From: Planctomyces sp.
GTDB lineage: Bacteria; Planctomycetota; Planctomycetia; Planctomycetales; Planctomycetaceae
Direction: 5' to 3'
Assembly: GCA_005809115.1 (NCBI GenBank)
Contig: SYLK01000938.1
Location: 1-6,828, forward strand
Length of the DNA: 6,828 nt
Positions 1-6,171 of the stretch are shown here, in pieces; the first letter of the stretch is position 1; every line of letters starts with the position of its first letter. The position numbers and the translations under genes are program-made. The notes under the pieces are model-generated. The model worked only from the letters and a program-made list of their open reading frames with translations, ran no database searches and was not told the origin of the DNA.

Positions 1-317
1 GAAGCGCCGTTCGCACTTCTCTCGCCACAGAGCTCCACGTTGAAACAAGCGGTTGAGATGCGACTTGACAAACCGGACACCCACCATCTCTTCCAGCTGA
101 TCGGCGTCCAATCCCGCGGGGCTTTGCTGTACCAGGCCCACGATGGTGTCGGTCTGGGATCCCCATTGACCGAACCGGCATTCCGGTAGTTCCAGAGGCC
201 GTGTTCGTTAGACCGGGGGACGTCGGCGAGCGTGTAGTGGCGGGCGTTGTCGTTGTAGCTGGTCAGGCAGCCATGCTGGTCGAGCAGTCGCCAGCAATGC
301 ACAAGAGCCCCAGGTCA
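1..317 (-). pseudogene. Frameshifted remnant of a small winged-helix-like protein, 3' end beyond window
   Basis: No single frame is open across this stretch, but two minus-strand frames join into one sensible protein. From 314 to about 174 one frame reads a segment with CWRLLDQHGCLTSYNDNARH followed by YTLADVPRSNEHGLW. From 174 to 1 the frame shifted by one base continues with FGQWGSQTDTIVGLVQQSP, then AGLDADQLEEMVGV and LNRLFQRGALWREK. Restoring one T near 174 would join them as ...NAGFGQWG.... The joined text resembles a small protein family I recall from planctomycete genomes (patterns of the type SYS..GRYYTL..I..FD..GLW followed by a helix-rich segment ending L..L...G.I.RE), which looks like a winged-helix domain. 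I cannot name the family or confirm it. A TGA at 317-315 closes the first frame upstream, and only a GTG at 302 could start it. Further fragments in other frames (VALPQL near 393, ASYFLQKEIFG near 365-335) hint that the decay extends to about 400. It is probably a pseudogene; a sequencing error explains only the frameshift at 174. Confidence 0.45.
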
Positions 318-824
318 AAGCCGAATCATCAGATGCCGAATATTTCCTTCTGCAGGAAGTACGAGGCGAGGGCAACTGCGGAAGGGCAACCAACCGCGGG
401 AAGGAAGTCTGCGACTGTGCGGCGTCAGCGTCGGCCTGATCTGTCGCCGTCGACCATGTTCTCGCCGCTGCTGCGAGGCTGCCAACAGAAACGTGATCGC
501 GGCTCAGAGAGATCCTGAGGTGAGCTGCCCGTGGACAGCGAACCGTTTCCGACAGACTCCGGAGCAGATGACGAGCTTGTGCAGCCTGCGATGCCGGTGG
601 TCAGCGCAGGGTTTCCCGACAGGTGAAACGTGGTGGCGATTGGGGGTGTCCGACAACGTCAGTCAGACAACTCAGCGATTCCACCGCAGGCCGGACGGCA
701 CCCGCATCCTGCTGCAGCTCGATGATCGGTCCGCTGGGTGCGCCGGGGGGCCGTTCGGTTCAGCAGGATGTGACGTTGATCTTCTGATGGCTCCGTCAGA
801 GCTGTGTGAGGGGCTGTTGTCGCA
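318..824. other. Intergenic stretch with no supportable gene
   Basis: About 500 bases lie between the methyltransferase stop and the decayed gene. Open frames exist on both strands, as expected at this GC content, but their translations have no recognisable domain, no good ribosome binding site and a composition typical of chance frames. The part from about 400 down to 318 may be the degraded 5' end of the left-edge pseudogene. I see no stem followed by a T run after the methyltransferase stop, so no intrinsic terminator can be placed here. I saw no tRNA, CRISPR or insertion-sequence end. Confidence 0.5.
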
Positions 825-1766
825 TCAGACTGCCGGTCGCTCTGCCACGATGACGGCTCCGGGGGCAAGGAACACTCCAGCCGCCTGCCATGCGGCAATT
901 CCGACGGCAAACGACAGTTTCACCGGCAGACTGGAATCATCGCTGTGCAGGGCACCACGGGGACTGGCACTGATGACGCGAAATCCTGTTTGCTGCAGCA
1001 CACGCAGCAGACTTCCGACCGGCATGGAAAATCGATGGTCATTGACTGCGCGTCGCACTATTCGTGCGCTGCGTTCCGGTGCGACCTGCCGCAGTGCGGC
1101 TCCGATGGTTGCCAGCCAGGATTTATCCACCACACGCATCACCAGCAGGCCTCCGGGCTTGAGGTGAGCATGAATCTGCCGCAGTTCTTCCGGCTGATCG
1201 GGCCAGTAGATATTGGCGTCCAGAACGCTGATCACGTCGAACGGCTCGGATCGGAGAGAAAACTGGCTCAGCTGGCCACAGCATTGCGCAGACATTCCCG
1301 CCGATCGCACGCGAGCGACCGCCTCGGGCACGATATCATACCCCCAGACGCTGAATCCGGCGGCCGCAGCAGCCTGCATGAAACCTCCGTAGGCACAGCC
1401 CACATCCAGCAGCGCACGCCCTGGCGGATCACAATGAGCGCAGACAGCCTGCACAATCGAGTGATACATCCGCTGCTTGAAGTCGTTCAGTTGTTCGCCT
1501 CGCTCGAGTTCTCCCCAGGCCATCTGCTGTGTATGGCTGACTTCCGTCTCCAGACGGTATTCGCCGTCCATGAAGTAAGATCTGCACGAACCGCATCGAC
1601 GCCAGTCCGTGTCTCCTCGAGAACTCCGCAGTCTCCAGACCGGTCCGACATCTTTTGCCACGGCGCCACAGGCGGGGCAACGGATTGCGCCGGGGCGAGG
1701 AACGGCTTCGGCTGACGGGGCGGACCGGGAACCAGCGGTAGCGGAGAACGACGCGGCCGTAGGCAT
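825..1766 (-). CDS. SAM-dependent methyltransferase with N-terminal zinc-ribbon-like motif
   Basis: This 313-residue protein is a predicted class I (Rossmann-fold) S-adenosylmethionine-dependent methyltransferase of the Methyltransf_23 type. The SAM-binding motif I is LLDVGCAYGGF at residues 119-129, motif II with the acidic residue is YDIVPEAV at 143-150, and FDVISVLDANIYWPDQPEEL at 176-195 followed by LKPGGLLVM at 202-210 matches the later strands. A C-terminal HRFSMPVGSLLRVLQQTGF at 244-262 is typical of this family. Residues 30-61 carry CPAC and CGSC pairs, a likely zinc ribbon, often seen in methyltransferases of glycan clusters. The start is the ATG at 1766, in front of which only a weak AGAAAG lies. 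The same frame is open far upstream, but that part overlaps the ligase gene and is out of frame with it. It begins 65 nt after the ligase stop, so is probably co-transcribed and may methylate a sugar or lipid intermediate of the polysaccharide. The substrate is unknown; the soluble sequence suggests a cytoplasmic enzyme. Confidence 0.85.
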   Translation of the reverse strand: MPTAASFSATAGSRSAPSAEAVPRPGAIRCPACGAVAKDVGPVWRLRSSRGDTDWRRCGSCRSYFMDGEYRLETEVSHTQQMAWGELERGEQLNDFKQRMYHSIVQAVCAHCDPPGRALLDVGCAYGGFMQAAAAAGFSVWGYDIVPEAVARVRSAGMSAQCCGQLSQFSLRSEPFDVISVLDANIYWPDQPEELRQIHAHLKPGGLLVMRVVDKSWLATIGAALRQVAPERSARIVRRAVNDHRFSMPVGSLLRVLQQTGFRVISASPRGALHSDDSSLPVKLSFAVGIAAWQAAGVFLAPGAVIVAERPAV

Positions 1767-1831
1767 ATCAGGGACTTTCTGAAATTTTGCGATTTTCTGT
1801 GGATTGCATGGCGGCGGCTGCCTCACCGCGG

Positions 1832-3025
1832 TCAGCCTGGTCGATACTCGGCCCGGCGGAAGGCGGTCGCCTGAGCAGGATCCCGCGACCGAAGTGAGGG
1901 CTGGCCCGCCGGAATGGATGGCTGGCCCGCCGGAATGGCGAGTCTCGCCAGATTTGTGCAGAAGACCAGCAGCAGTGTCTGCTGCGGGAGATGCACACTG
2001 GCTTCGGTCAGCGACTGCACCACGTAAGCCACGATCGAGAGACTCAGCAGAAACGCGCGCCGGCTGGTCAGGGCGGCAGTGAACGGGATGTTCAGCAGTC
2101 CCGCGACCAGCAGACACATCATCAGGCCGACCGGGAGACCGGATTCCAGCGAAGTCTGCAGATAGTTGTTGTGAGCGTGGTTGACATCCAGCACCTCCAG
2201 CGCCCGGTCTGTCTCTCCGGGACCAATTCCCAGCCAGGGAGATTCGCGGATAAAGTCGAGACTGACGGACCAGATCTGGGACCGCGGGCGCGATGCCTGA
2301 TACCCCACAAAGCGAAACCGTGCCAGTAACGCCATGACAGGTCGGGTCTCCAGCAGTTCCTGACTGAATACGAGACACAGCGTGATCACCGAACACAGCA
2401 GGAAAGCCAGCTTGCGGTGATGAAACAGCGAGGCCAGAGTAATCAGAATCAGCAGTGACCCGATGCCGTTGCGAGAGCCCACGAAGACGACCGAGAGCAT
2501 CCCCAGGCCGACGAGGCCACGCAGGAAGATCCGCCGTATTCCTTCCGACTCCCCCGCCATCAGCAGCATCAGGGGCATCGTCATGTTCAGCTGGGCCGCC
2601 ATCAGGTTTCCGGTACCGGCCGCTCCCTTGACGCTCCATGACGATATCGCGCCGGTCTGCAGCGTCTGTCCCAGAACCATGGCCACAAGGACCAGATACG
2701 TCAGCAGACACACACGCTGACACACATCGAAAAACTCAGGAAACGTGCCGGCGAGTCCGAGAAACGCTACATAGCAGGAAAGCAGATGAATCGTGCTGGA
2801 AACGGGAGAGATATTGTGTTCCGACGAGATCAGCACGAGCAGCAGCATGATCGGTGGTGCCACGACGTATCCGGGATGGATGCGGGCACCGCGGCTGAGC
2901 AGCCCGAGTGCCACGAATCCGACCGATGCCGCCGCCCCCCCCAGCATCGTGAGAGGATGCGAGATCAGCGACGTGATGCCGGTTGTCAGCAGCGCGAGGA
3001 CTGCTGCGACAATCGTCAGAGACAT
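1832..3025 (-). CDS. O-antigen ligase/polymerase family membrane protein (Wzy_C)
   Basis: A 397-residue polytopic inner-membrane protein with roughly ten or more hydrophobic segments, starting at residues 1-20 and ending near 345-363. It carries the hallmark Wzy_C (O-antigen ligase, WaaL/Wzy-like) loop: GSRNG at 183-187, WLGIGPG at 264-270 and NHAHNNYLQTSLESGLPVGL at 282-301, with His283 and His285 in the periplasmic loop known in this superfamily to act in glycan transfer. Members either polymerise undecaprenyl-linked repeat units or ligate finished glycan to an acceptor such as lipid A or a protein; sequence alone does not separate these. The start is the ATG at 3025, with a good ribosome binding site, 30 nt after the flippase stop. 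The C-terminus carries a short basic tail (378-397) after a duplicated IPAGQPS, encoded by a 21-bp tandem repeat. Neighbouring flippase and methyltransferase genes support a role in surface polysaccharide assembly. Confidence 0.88.
   Translation of the reverse strand: MSLTIVAAVLALLTTGITSLISHPLTMLGGAAASVGFVALGLLSRGARIHPGYVVAPPIMLLLVLISSEHNISPVSSTIHLLSCYVAFLGLAGTFPEFFDVCQRVCLLTYLVLVAMVLGQTLQTGAISSWSVKGAAGTGNLMAAQLNMTMPLMLLMAGESEGIRRIFLRGLVGLGMLSVVFVGSRNGIGSLLILITLASLFHHRKLAFLLCSVITLCLVFSQELLETRPVMALLARFRFVGYQASRPRSQIWSVSLDFIRESPWLGIGPGETDRALEVLDVNHAHNNYLQTSLESGLPVGLMMCLLVAGLLNIPFTAALTSRRAFLLSLSIVAYVVQSLTEASVHLPQQTLLLVFCTNLARLAIPAGQPSIPAGQPSLRSRDPAQATAFRRAEYRPG
1900..1938. repeat. 21-bp tandem duplication in the 3' end of the ligase gene
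   Basis: The 18-base string gctggcccgccggaatgg occurs at 1900-1917 and again at 1921-1938, a period of 21 bases. Being a multiple of three it keeps the frame and gives IPAGQPS twice in the cytosolic-looking C-terminal tail (residues 364-377). The exact identity suggests a recent slippage duplication. Confidence 0.9.
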
Positions 3026-3034
3026 TCGCGGTCG

Positions 3035-3040
3035 TCCTTC
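3035..3040 (-). promoter_or_regulatory. Ribosome binding site of the ligase gene
   Basis: On the minus strand GAAGGA lies 9 bases before the ATG at 3025, good spacing for a Shine-Dalgarno site, and it supports that start. It sits in the 30-nt gap after the flippase stop, which fits translation of both genes from one mRNA. Confidence 0.7.
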
Positions 3041-3055
3041 ACCGTGATGGCCCCT

Positions 3056-4399
3056 TTAAGTATCCTGCAGGACCGAATGGCGGAACCACTGCAGCTGACG
3101 CGGCCACACGTAGGGCAGTGACAGCAGGCTGCGCCAGCGATAGATGATGACCAGGATCAGTGCGGTCCACAGTGTGCGCGACACCAGATAACCCAGCGCT
3201 CCGCCCAGGGGCCCGGAAACTGCGCTCCCGACGTAAATCAGTCCTGTCTGAACCGGCACAAAGGCGAACATGGCGCGCCCCAGCACATGCTCCAGATGCA
3301 TCGTCTGCATCACCGGCACAGATGATCCGGCTGCCGACTCGATCACGGCAGCACACAGCAGCACCGGCAGAATCTGGTCGATCTCACCGTAGTCAGCCCC
3401 CAGCAGCCGGATGAACAGCGGCAGCGCCAGCCAGGCGAGCAGAGCGATCCCGCAGGCGAGCGCAAACGTCAGCGTGGCGGCCTTCCGAATCAGGTGTGAA
3501 ACTGCACGTTGCTCGCCGTCCCGATAACTCCGGGCACATCGCGGAATCATGCACAGATTGATGACACTGAGTGGTATCCCGGCCAGCGCAGCGTACTGAA
3601 CGGCCACGGAAAACCGAGCGGTGGCCGCGGCGCCACAGGTTGTCACGATGACCAGTGGCAGTGACCGCTGCAGCATCGTGCAGCCAATCGAGAATCCCAG
3701 AAAAGGCAGCCCTCCCCGCAAATGCGACCGGACTGCCGCAACCCGGGGTACATACCGAGCTGCCGCCGCGTACGTCTCACGAATCGCAGCCGAGTGCAGC
3801 GAACCATACCACACGAGAAGCATCACACCCGCGTAGATTACCGCTGCGGAAAATGCGTTCAGAGGCACGCCACACAGGGCAGCCACTGACAGAACGGCAA
3901 AGAACGTCGGCGGAAGCAGGATTTGTTCCGGGAACACCGCCGGGCCCGCACCCACCAGCGGGATCGCCACCCACTGTCGCAGATATGTCAGAACCAGCGG
4001 AATGAGTGTGATACCGGCCATCGCCGCGATCAGCACCCAGCGGTGACTGAGCGACAACAGACCGCTCAGGACACAGATCCCACAGATGCCTGCCAGAAAA
4101 CATCCCGCGGCAAGCGCCGCGCCGCAGTGCGTCAGCGCGGTGATCGTTCCCGCTTCTGCGTGAGATCGCACGACCGACAGACTCCGCACGAGTGTGCGGT
4201 CAGAACCCAGCGGAGCCAGCGTCGCCAGCAGGATCGACATCGACATCGCAGCACTGTACAGACCGTACTCGTACGGCCCCAGCACGCGAGCAAGGCAGAA
4301 TGTCATCAGAAACGTCAGGCCGATTCCTGCCGCGCGCAGAATCAGCGTGCCTAACGCTTCTGCCAGCATTCCACCGGGTTTTCGGACCTGGAAAAGCAT
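3056..4399 (-). CDS. Wzx-like polysaccharide flippase (MOP exporter superfamily)
   Basis: Counting from the ATG at 4399, this is a 447-residue polytopic membrane protein, a normal length for a Wzx/RfbX-type flippase that moves undecaprenyl-linked oligosaccharide across the inner membrane. The N-terminal ALGTLILRAAGIGLTFLMTF at 15-34 followed by ARVLGPYEYGLYS at 37-49 is the signature of polysaccharide biosynthesis proteins (PF01943/PF13440 type). About 12-14 hydrophobic segments follow, including 94-113, 120-139, 160-199, 281-301, 331-354, 365-382 and 418-440. The basic loop ARSYRDGEQRAVSHLIRKAA at 309-328 precedes the second half, as in MOP transporters. The start is uncertain: the frame is open to a TTG at 4522, with ATG codons at 4432, 4411, 4399 and 4369. 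I chose 4399 because GGAG lies just before it and it leaves a short cytosolic lead into the first membrane segment. The downstream ligase follows after 30 nt. Confidence 0.85.
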   Translation of the reverse strand: MLFQVRKPGGMLAEALGTLILRAAGIGLTFLMTFCLARVLGPYEYGLYSAAMSMSILLATLAPLGSDRTLVRSLSVVRSHAEAGTITALTHCGAALAAGCFLAGICGICVLSGLLSLSHRWVLIAAMAGITLIPLVLTYLRQWVAIPLVGAGPAVFPEQILLPPTFFAVLSVAALCGVPLNAFSAAVIYAGVMLLVWYGSLHSAAIRETYAAAARYVPRVAAVRSHLRGGLPFLGFSIGCTMLQRSLPLVIVTTCGAAATARFSVAVQYAALAGIPLSVINLCMIPRCARSYRDGEQRAVSHLIRKAATLTFALACGIALLAWLALPLFIRLLGADYGEIDQILPVLLCAAVIESAAGSSVPVMQTMHLEHVLGRAMFAFVPVQTGLIYVGSAVSGPLGGALGYLVSRTLWTALILVIIYRWRSLLSLPYVWPRQLQWFRHSVLQDT

Positions 4400-4514
4400 G
4401 AACTCCACCATCCATGGCTGGTACGACACCATTGTCGTTGCGCTCAGCAGTCCGGCCGACGTGATGGAACATGATTGTCCCGCAGCGTCTGACTCTGTCC
4501 GCTGGCGCTGTCGA

Positions 4515-4586
4515 CCGGCCAAATCCGCCGGATTCTGTCCGCACTGTATCCGCGGCAGAAAAACACCACAACACGTCTTTGGCCGG
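4515..4586. repeat. 9-bp inverted repeat between binding-protein and flippase genes
   Basis: CCGGCCAAA at 4515-4523 is the exact reverse complement of TTTGGCCGG at 4578-4586, with a 54-nt spacer. It lies just past the stop of the binding-protein gene (4604). The left arm with its flank, GACCGGCCAAA at 4513-4523, matches the core of the larger repeat at 5865-6103. The spacer is too long for a classical intrinsic terminator. A smaller ATCCG-C-CGGAT hairpin lies inside near 4523-4533. It could be a processing site, a weak terminator or a remnant of a mobile repeat. Confidence 0.5.
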
Positions 4587-4603
4587 GCAGGAAGCCGGGG
4601 AGG

Positions 4604-5830
4604 TCAGAAATCGTACTGGTCGATGTTCTCTGCTGTAAATACCAGGATATCCCCCAGCATGACGTTGTCGCCGATCAACGGCCGGTCACCCAGTCTTCCG
4701 GCGGAAATCGATGGGGCGCCCGGCTGCAGTCTGCCGCTGGCCAGCGCTTCACCGACAAAGACAGTGAGATACCCCAGATCGACGGTGTTCCAGAGGACGA
4801 CGGACTTAACCGTTCCCCGGCCGACAAACGGCTTCATGTCGTTGGGCGTTGACAGACCTGTCACAAGCACTTTGCCAATTTTTCCGTTCTGTTCGACGGC
4901 CTCCGCCGCGGCTGGAAACGAGACGGAACTGATTCCGAAGATCCCTCGGAGATCCGGGTATTTGCTGATCACGTCCTGAGCATCCGCCAGTGCATTGCCG
5001 GAGTTTTCTCCGGGATACTTGATTGTCAGGAGGTTCAGTCCGGAGGCCAGCAGCGCCGGCTTCATGGCCTCAATCCAGGAATTCTGGTTCGCTGAGGTCG
5101 CATCGGCGCTGATGATCACAACATCACCGGCAGCAGCGTTACCGGCAGCAGCGTTACCGGCAGCAATGTTACTGGTCGCGTTCGCTCCCAGATCGCTGAC
5201 CATTGCCTGAACCATGCCTGCGCCGATCGCCTGGGGCGTGGCCTGATTGACGAAGAATGTCCGAGAATCCGGGAGTCCATCGGCATCCCACGTAATGATA
5301 TGCACTCCCGCAGCGCGGGCTTCCTTCATGGCACTGGCCACGACATCCGGTGCATTCGGAGAGACGCAGATCACGTCGACACCATCAACCGTCCACTGCT
5401 CGATCATTTCGGCCTGTTTTTTTGGATCGCCATCCGTGGGTCCATCATAGATCAGCTCCACGTTGCCGAGTTCCCGGGCGGCCTCCTGTGCGCCCTCAAA
5501 ACAGGAACTGAAGTAACTGATGCCCTTGATCTTTGGCAGCAGGCAGATCGTCACCGTCTTTCCGCCGTCCAGACTGGCCACGTCAGCCGTTTCGCGGCCC
5601 GGTGCAGCGGTTTTCGGGACACCGGATTCGCCGCATCCGGCGATGAGCACCCAGGCCAGCAGAAATCGGGGAAGTGTTGCGGCCGCAGACCGGCATGGCG
5701 GATCCGGCGGGCCGGATGCTCCGAATAAGCGGCGCTGCAGTCGGCTGGCAATTGCCGGGCCTGAGCGCCGTCGCGGACCGTGCCGCTGCGCCAGCTGGCC
5801 TCGTGACGTGCGCGTGGGGCGGTTTCTCAT
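4604..5830 (-). CDS. Sugar ABC transporter substrate-binding lipoprotein (RhaS/LsrB-like)
   Basis: A 408-residue periplasmic sugar-binding protein of the Peripla_BP_4 type, closest by eye to the rhamnose/autoinducer-2 branch. The mature domain starts TVTICLLPKIKGISYFSSCF at residues 92-111, followed by GAQEAARELG and the family phrases DGPTDGDPKKQAEMI (129-143), VDGVDVICVSPNAPD (148-162), GVHIITWDADG (175-185) and FFVNQATPQAIGAG (192-205). WDAD (181-184) and NQA (195-197) are at the usual ligand-contact positions. The lipobox is LIAGC with Cys66 as the lipidation site, after the hydrophobic stretch 55-65. The Arg-rich lead of about 50 residues before it is unusually long. The start is the ATG at 5830, preceded by AGGAAG; the open frame extends to 5926 but that part covers the inverted-repeat region. 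A triple AAG-rich repeat occurs at 221-235. It sits downstream of the permease and probably serves the same importer. The exact sugar is not determinable here. Confidence 0.88.
   Translation of the reverse strand: MRNRPTRTSRGQLAQRHGPRRRSGPAIASRLQRRLFGASGPPDPPCRSAAATLPRFLLAWVLIAGCGESGVPKTAAPGRETADVASLDGGKTVTICLLPKIKGISYFSSCFEGAQEAARELGNVELIYDGPTDGDPKKQAEMIEQWTVDGVDVICVSPNAPDVVASAMKEARAAGVHIITWDADGLPDSRTFFVNQATPQAIGAGMVQAMVSDLGANATSNIAAGNAAAGNAAAGDVVIISADATSANQNSWIEAMKPALLASGLNLLTIKYPGENSGNALADAQDVISKYPDLRGIFGISSVSFPAAAEAVEQNGKIGKVLVTGLSTPNDMKPFVGRGTVKSVVLWNTVDLGYLTVFVGEALASGRLQPGAPSISAGRLGDRPLIGDNVMLGDILVFTAENIDQYDF
5126..5170. repeat. 15-bp tandem repeat, three copies, inside the binding-protein gene
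   Basis: The unit accggcagcagcgtt occurs at 5126-5140 and 5141-5155, and with two base changes at 5156-5170. In the minus-strand protein this gives NIAAG, NAAAG, NAAAG at residues 221-235, a flexible Ala/Gly insert between the first lobe and the strand DVVIISA. The count keeps the frame, and the near identity suggests slippage expansion. Confidence 0.9.
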
Positions 5831-5835
5831 GGTTT

Positions 5836-5841
5836 CTTCCT
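5836..5841 (-). promoter_or_regulatory. Ribosome binding site that decides the binding-protein start
   Basis: AGGAAG on the minus strand lies 5 bases before the ATG at 5830, better placed than anything before the in-frame ATGs at 5845 and 5926. It ends 23 bases downstream of the proximal arm of the long inverted repeat (5865-5893). Confidence 0.65.
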
Positions 5842-5864
5842 GCATTGCGTTCGCGGGAGAGATC

Positions 5865-6103
5865 AGGACCGGCCAAAAAATCAGTTGAACAAACTCAGGA
5901 AAACTTCGGCCGCATGCATCCTGCACCTCGAATGCGGATTCGCTGGATCAGTTCATCAGCTGGCCGATGACTTCATGCCGCAATTTTACGGTCAAAACGA
6001 AATATTCAGGTCCAGCCGCTGCACACATCAGCGTGATTCCGGTCAGGGGGCGCTGCGCTTCCCCGAGCAGAAGATTTGTTCCACTGATTTTTTGGCCGGT
6101 CCT
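5865..6103. repeat. 29-bp inverted repeat flanking 181 nt in the permease/binding-protein gap
   Basis: The arms at 5865-5893 and 6075-6103 are reverse complements at 28 of 29 positions, the one mismatch facing 5886/6082. The outer 21 bases, beginning aggaccggccaaaaaatcag, are perfect. The whole unit is 239 bp and fills most of the 341-nt gap between the two transporter genes, a stretch with no supportable gene. It has the shape of a small non-autonomous mobile element (MITE-like), but I see no target-site duplication: the flanks are gatc on the left and tacg on the right. It could alternatively be a BIME-like mRNA structure affecting processing or translation of the downstream binding-protein gene. 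The inner 181 nt hold only short hairpins, such as CGCTG/CAGCG near 6018-6034. The rest of the gap, 6104-6171, shows only a small AACTTGAAGTT palindrome. Confidence 0.8.
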
Positions 6104-6171
6104 TACGTGGCCACCGTGGCGTCCACTCCGGGGTTCTAACTTGAAGTTCCGCTATGAGCAACTGAACCGCT

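Noticed and set aside
519..626. Short plus-strand open stretch with an acidic, protein-like reading (ELPVDSEPFPTDSGADDEL...) ending at a TGA
   Set aside because: There is no start with a ribosome binding site, a stop lies directly upstream, and there is no recognisable family. It could be the tail of a lost gene but the evidence is too thin.
493..1167. Plus-strand open frame of 224 codons
   Set aside because: Its second half is antisense to the methyltransferase, its composition is that of a shadow frame, and it shows no domain or convincing ribosome binding site.
1767..2723. The methyltransferase reading frame stays open for another 319 codons upstream, which would give a 632-residue protein
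   Set aside because: This part overlaps the well-supported ligase gene in another frame of the same strand, has no domain, and reads as low-complexity chance sequence. The start at 1766 gives a normal methyltransferase.
4523..4603. Possible intrinsic terminator after the binding-protein gene
   Set aside because: The best inverted repeat has a 54-nt spacer, and the T run in the region does not follow a compact stem.
4194..4979. Plus-strand open frame of 261 codons across the flippase/binding-protein junction
   Set aside because: It is antisense to two well-supported genes and has no recognisable motif.
5960..6000. Possible minus-strand promoter (TTGACC followed 17 nt later by AGTCAT) in the permease/binding-protein gap
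   Set aside because: The -10-like hexamer is too poor and the match is no better than expected by chance.
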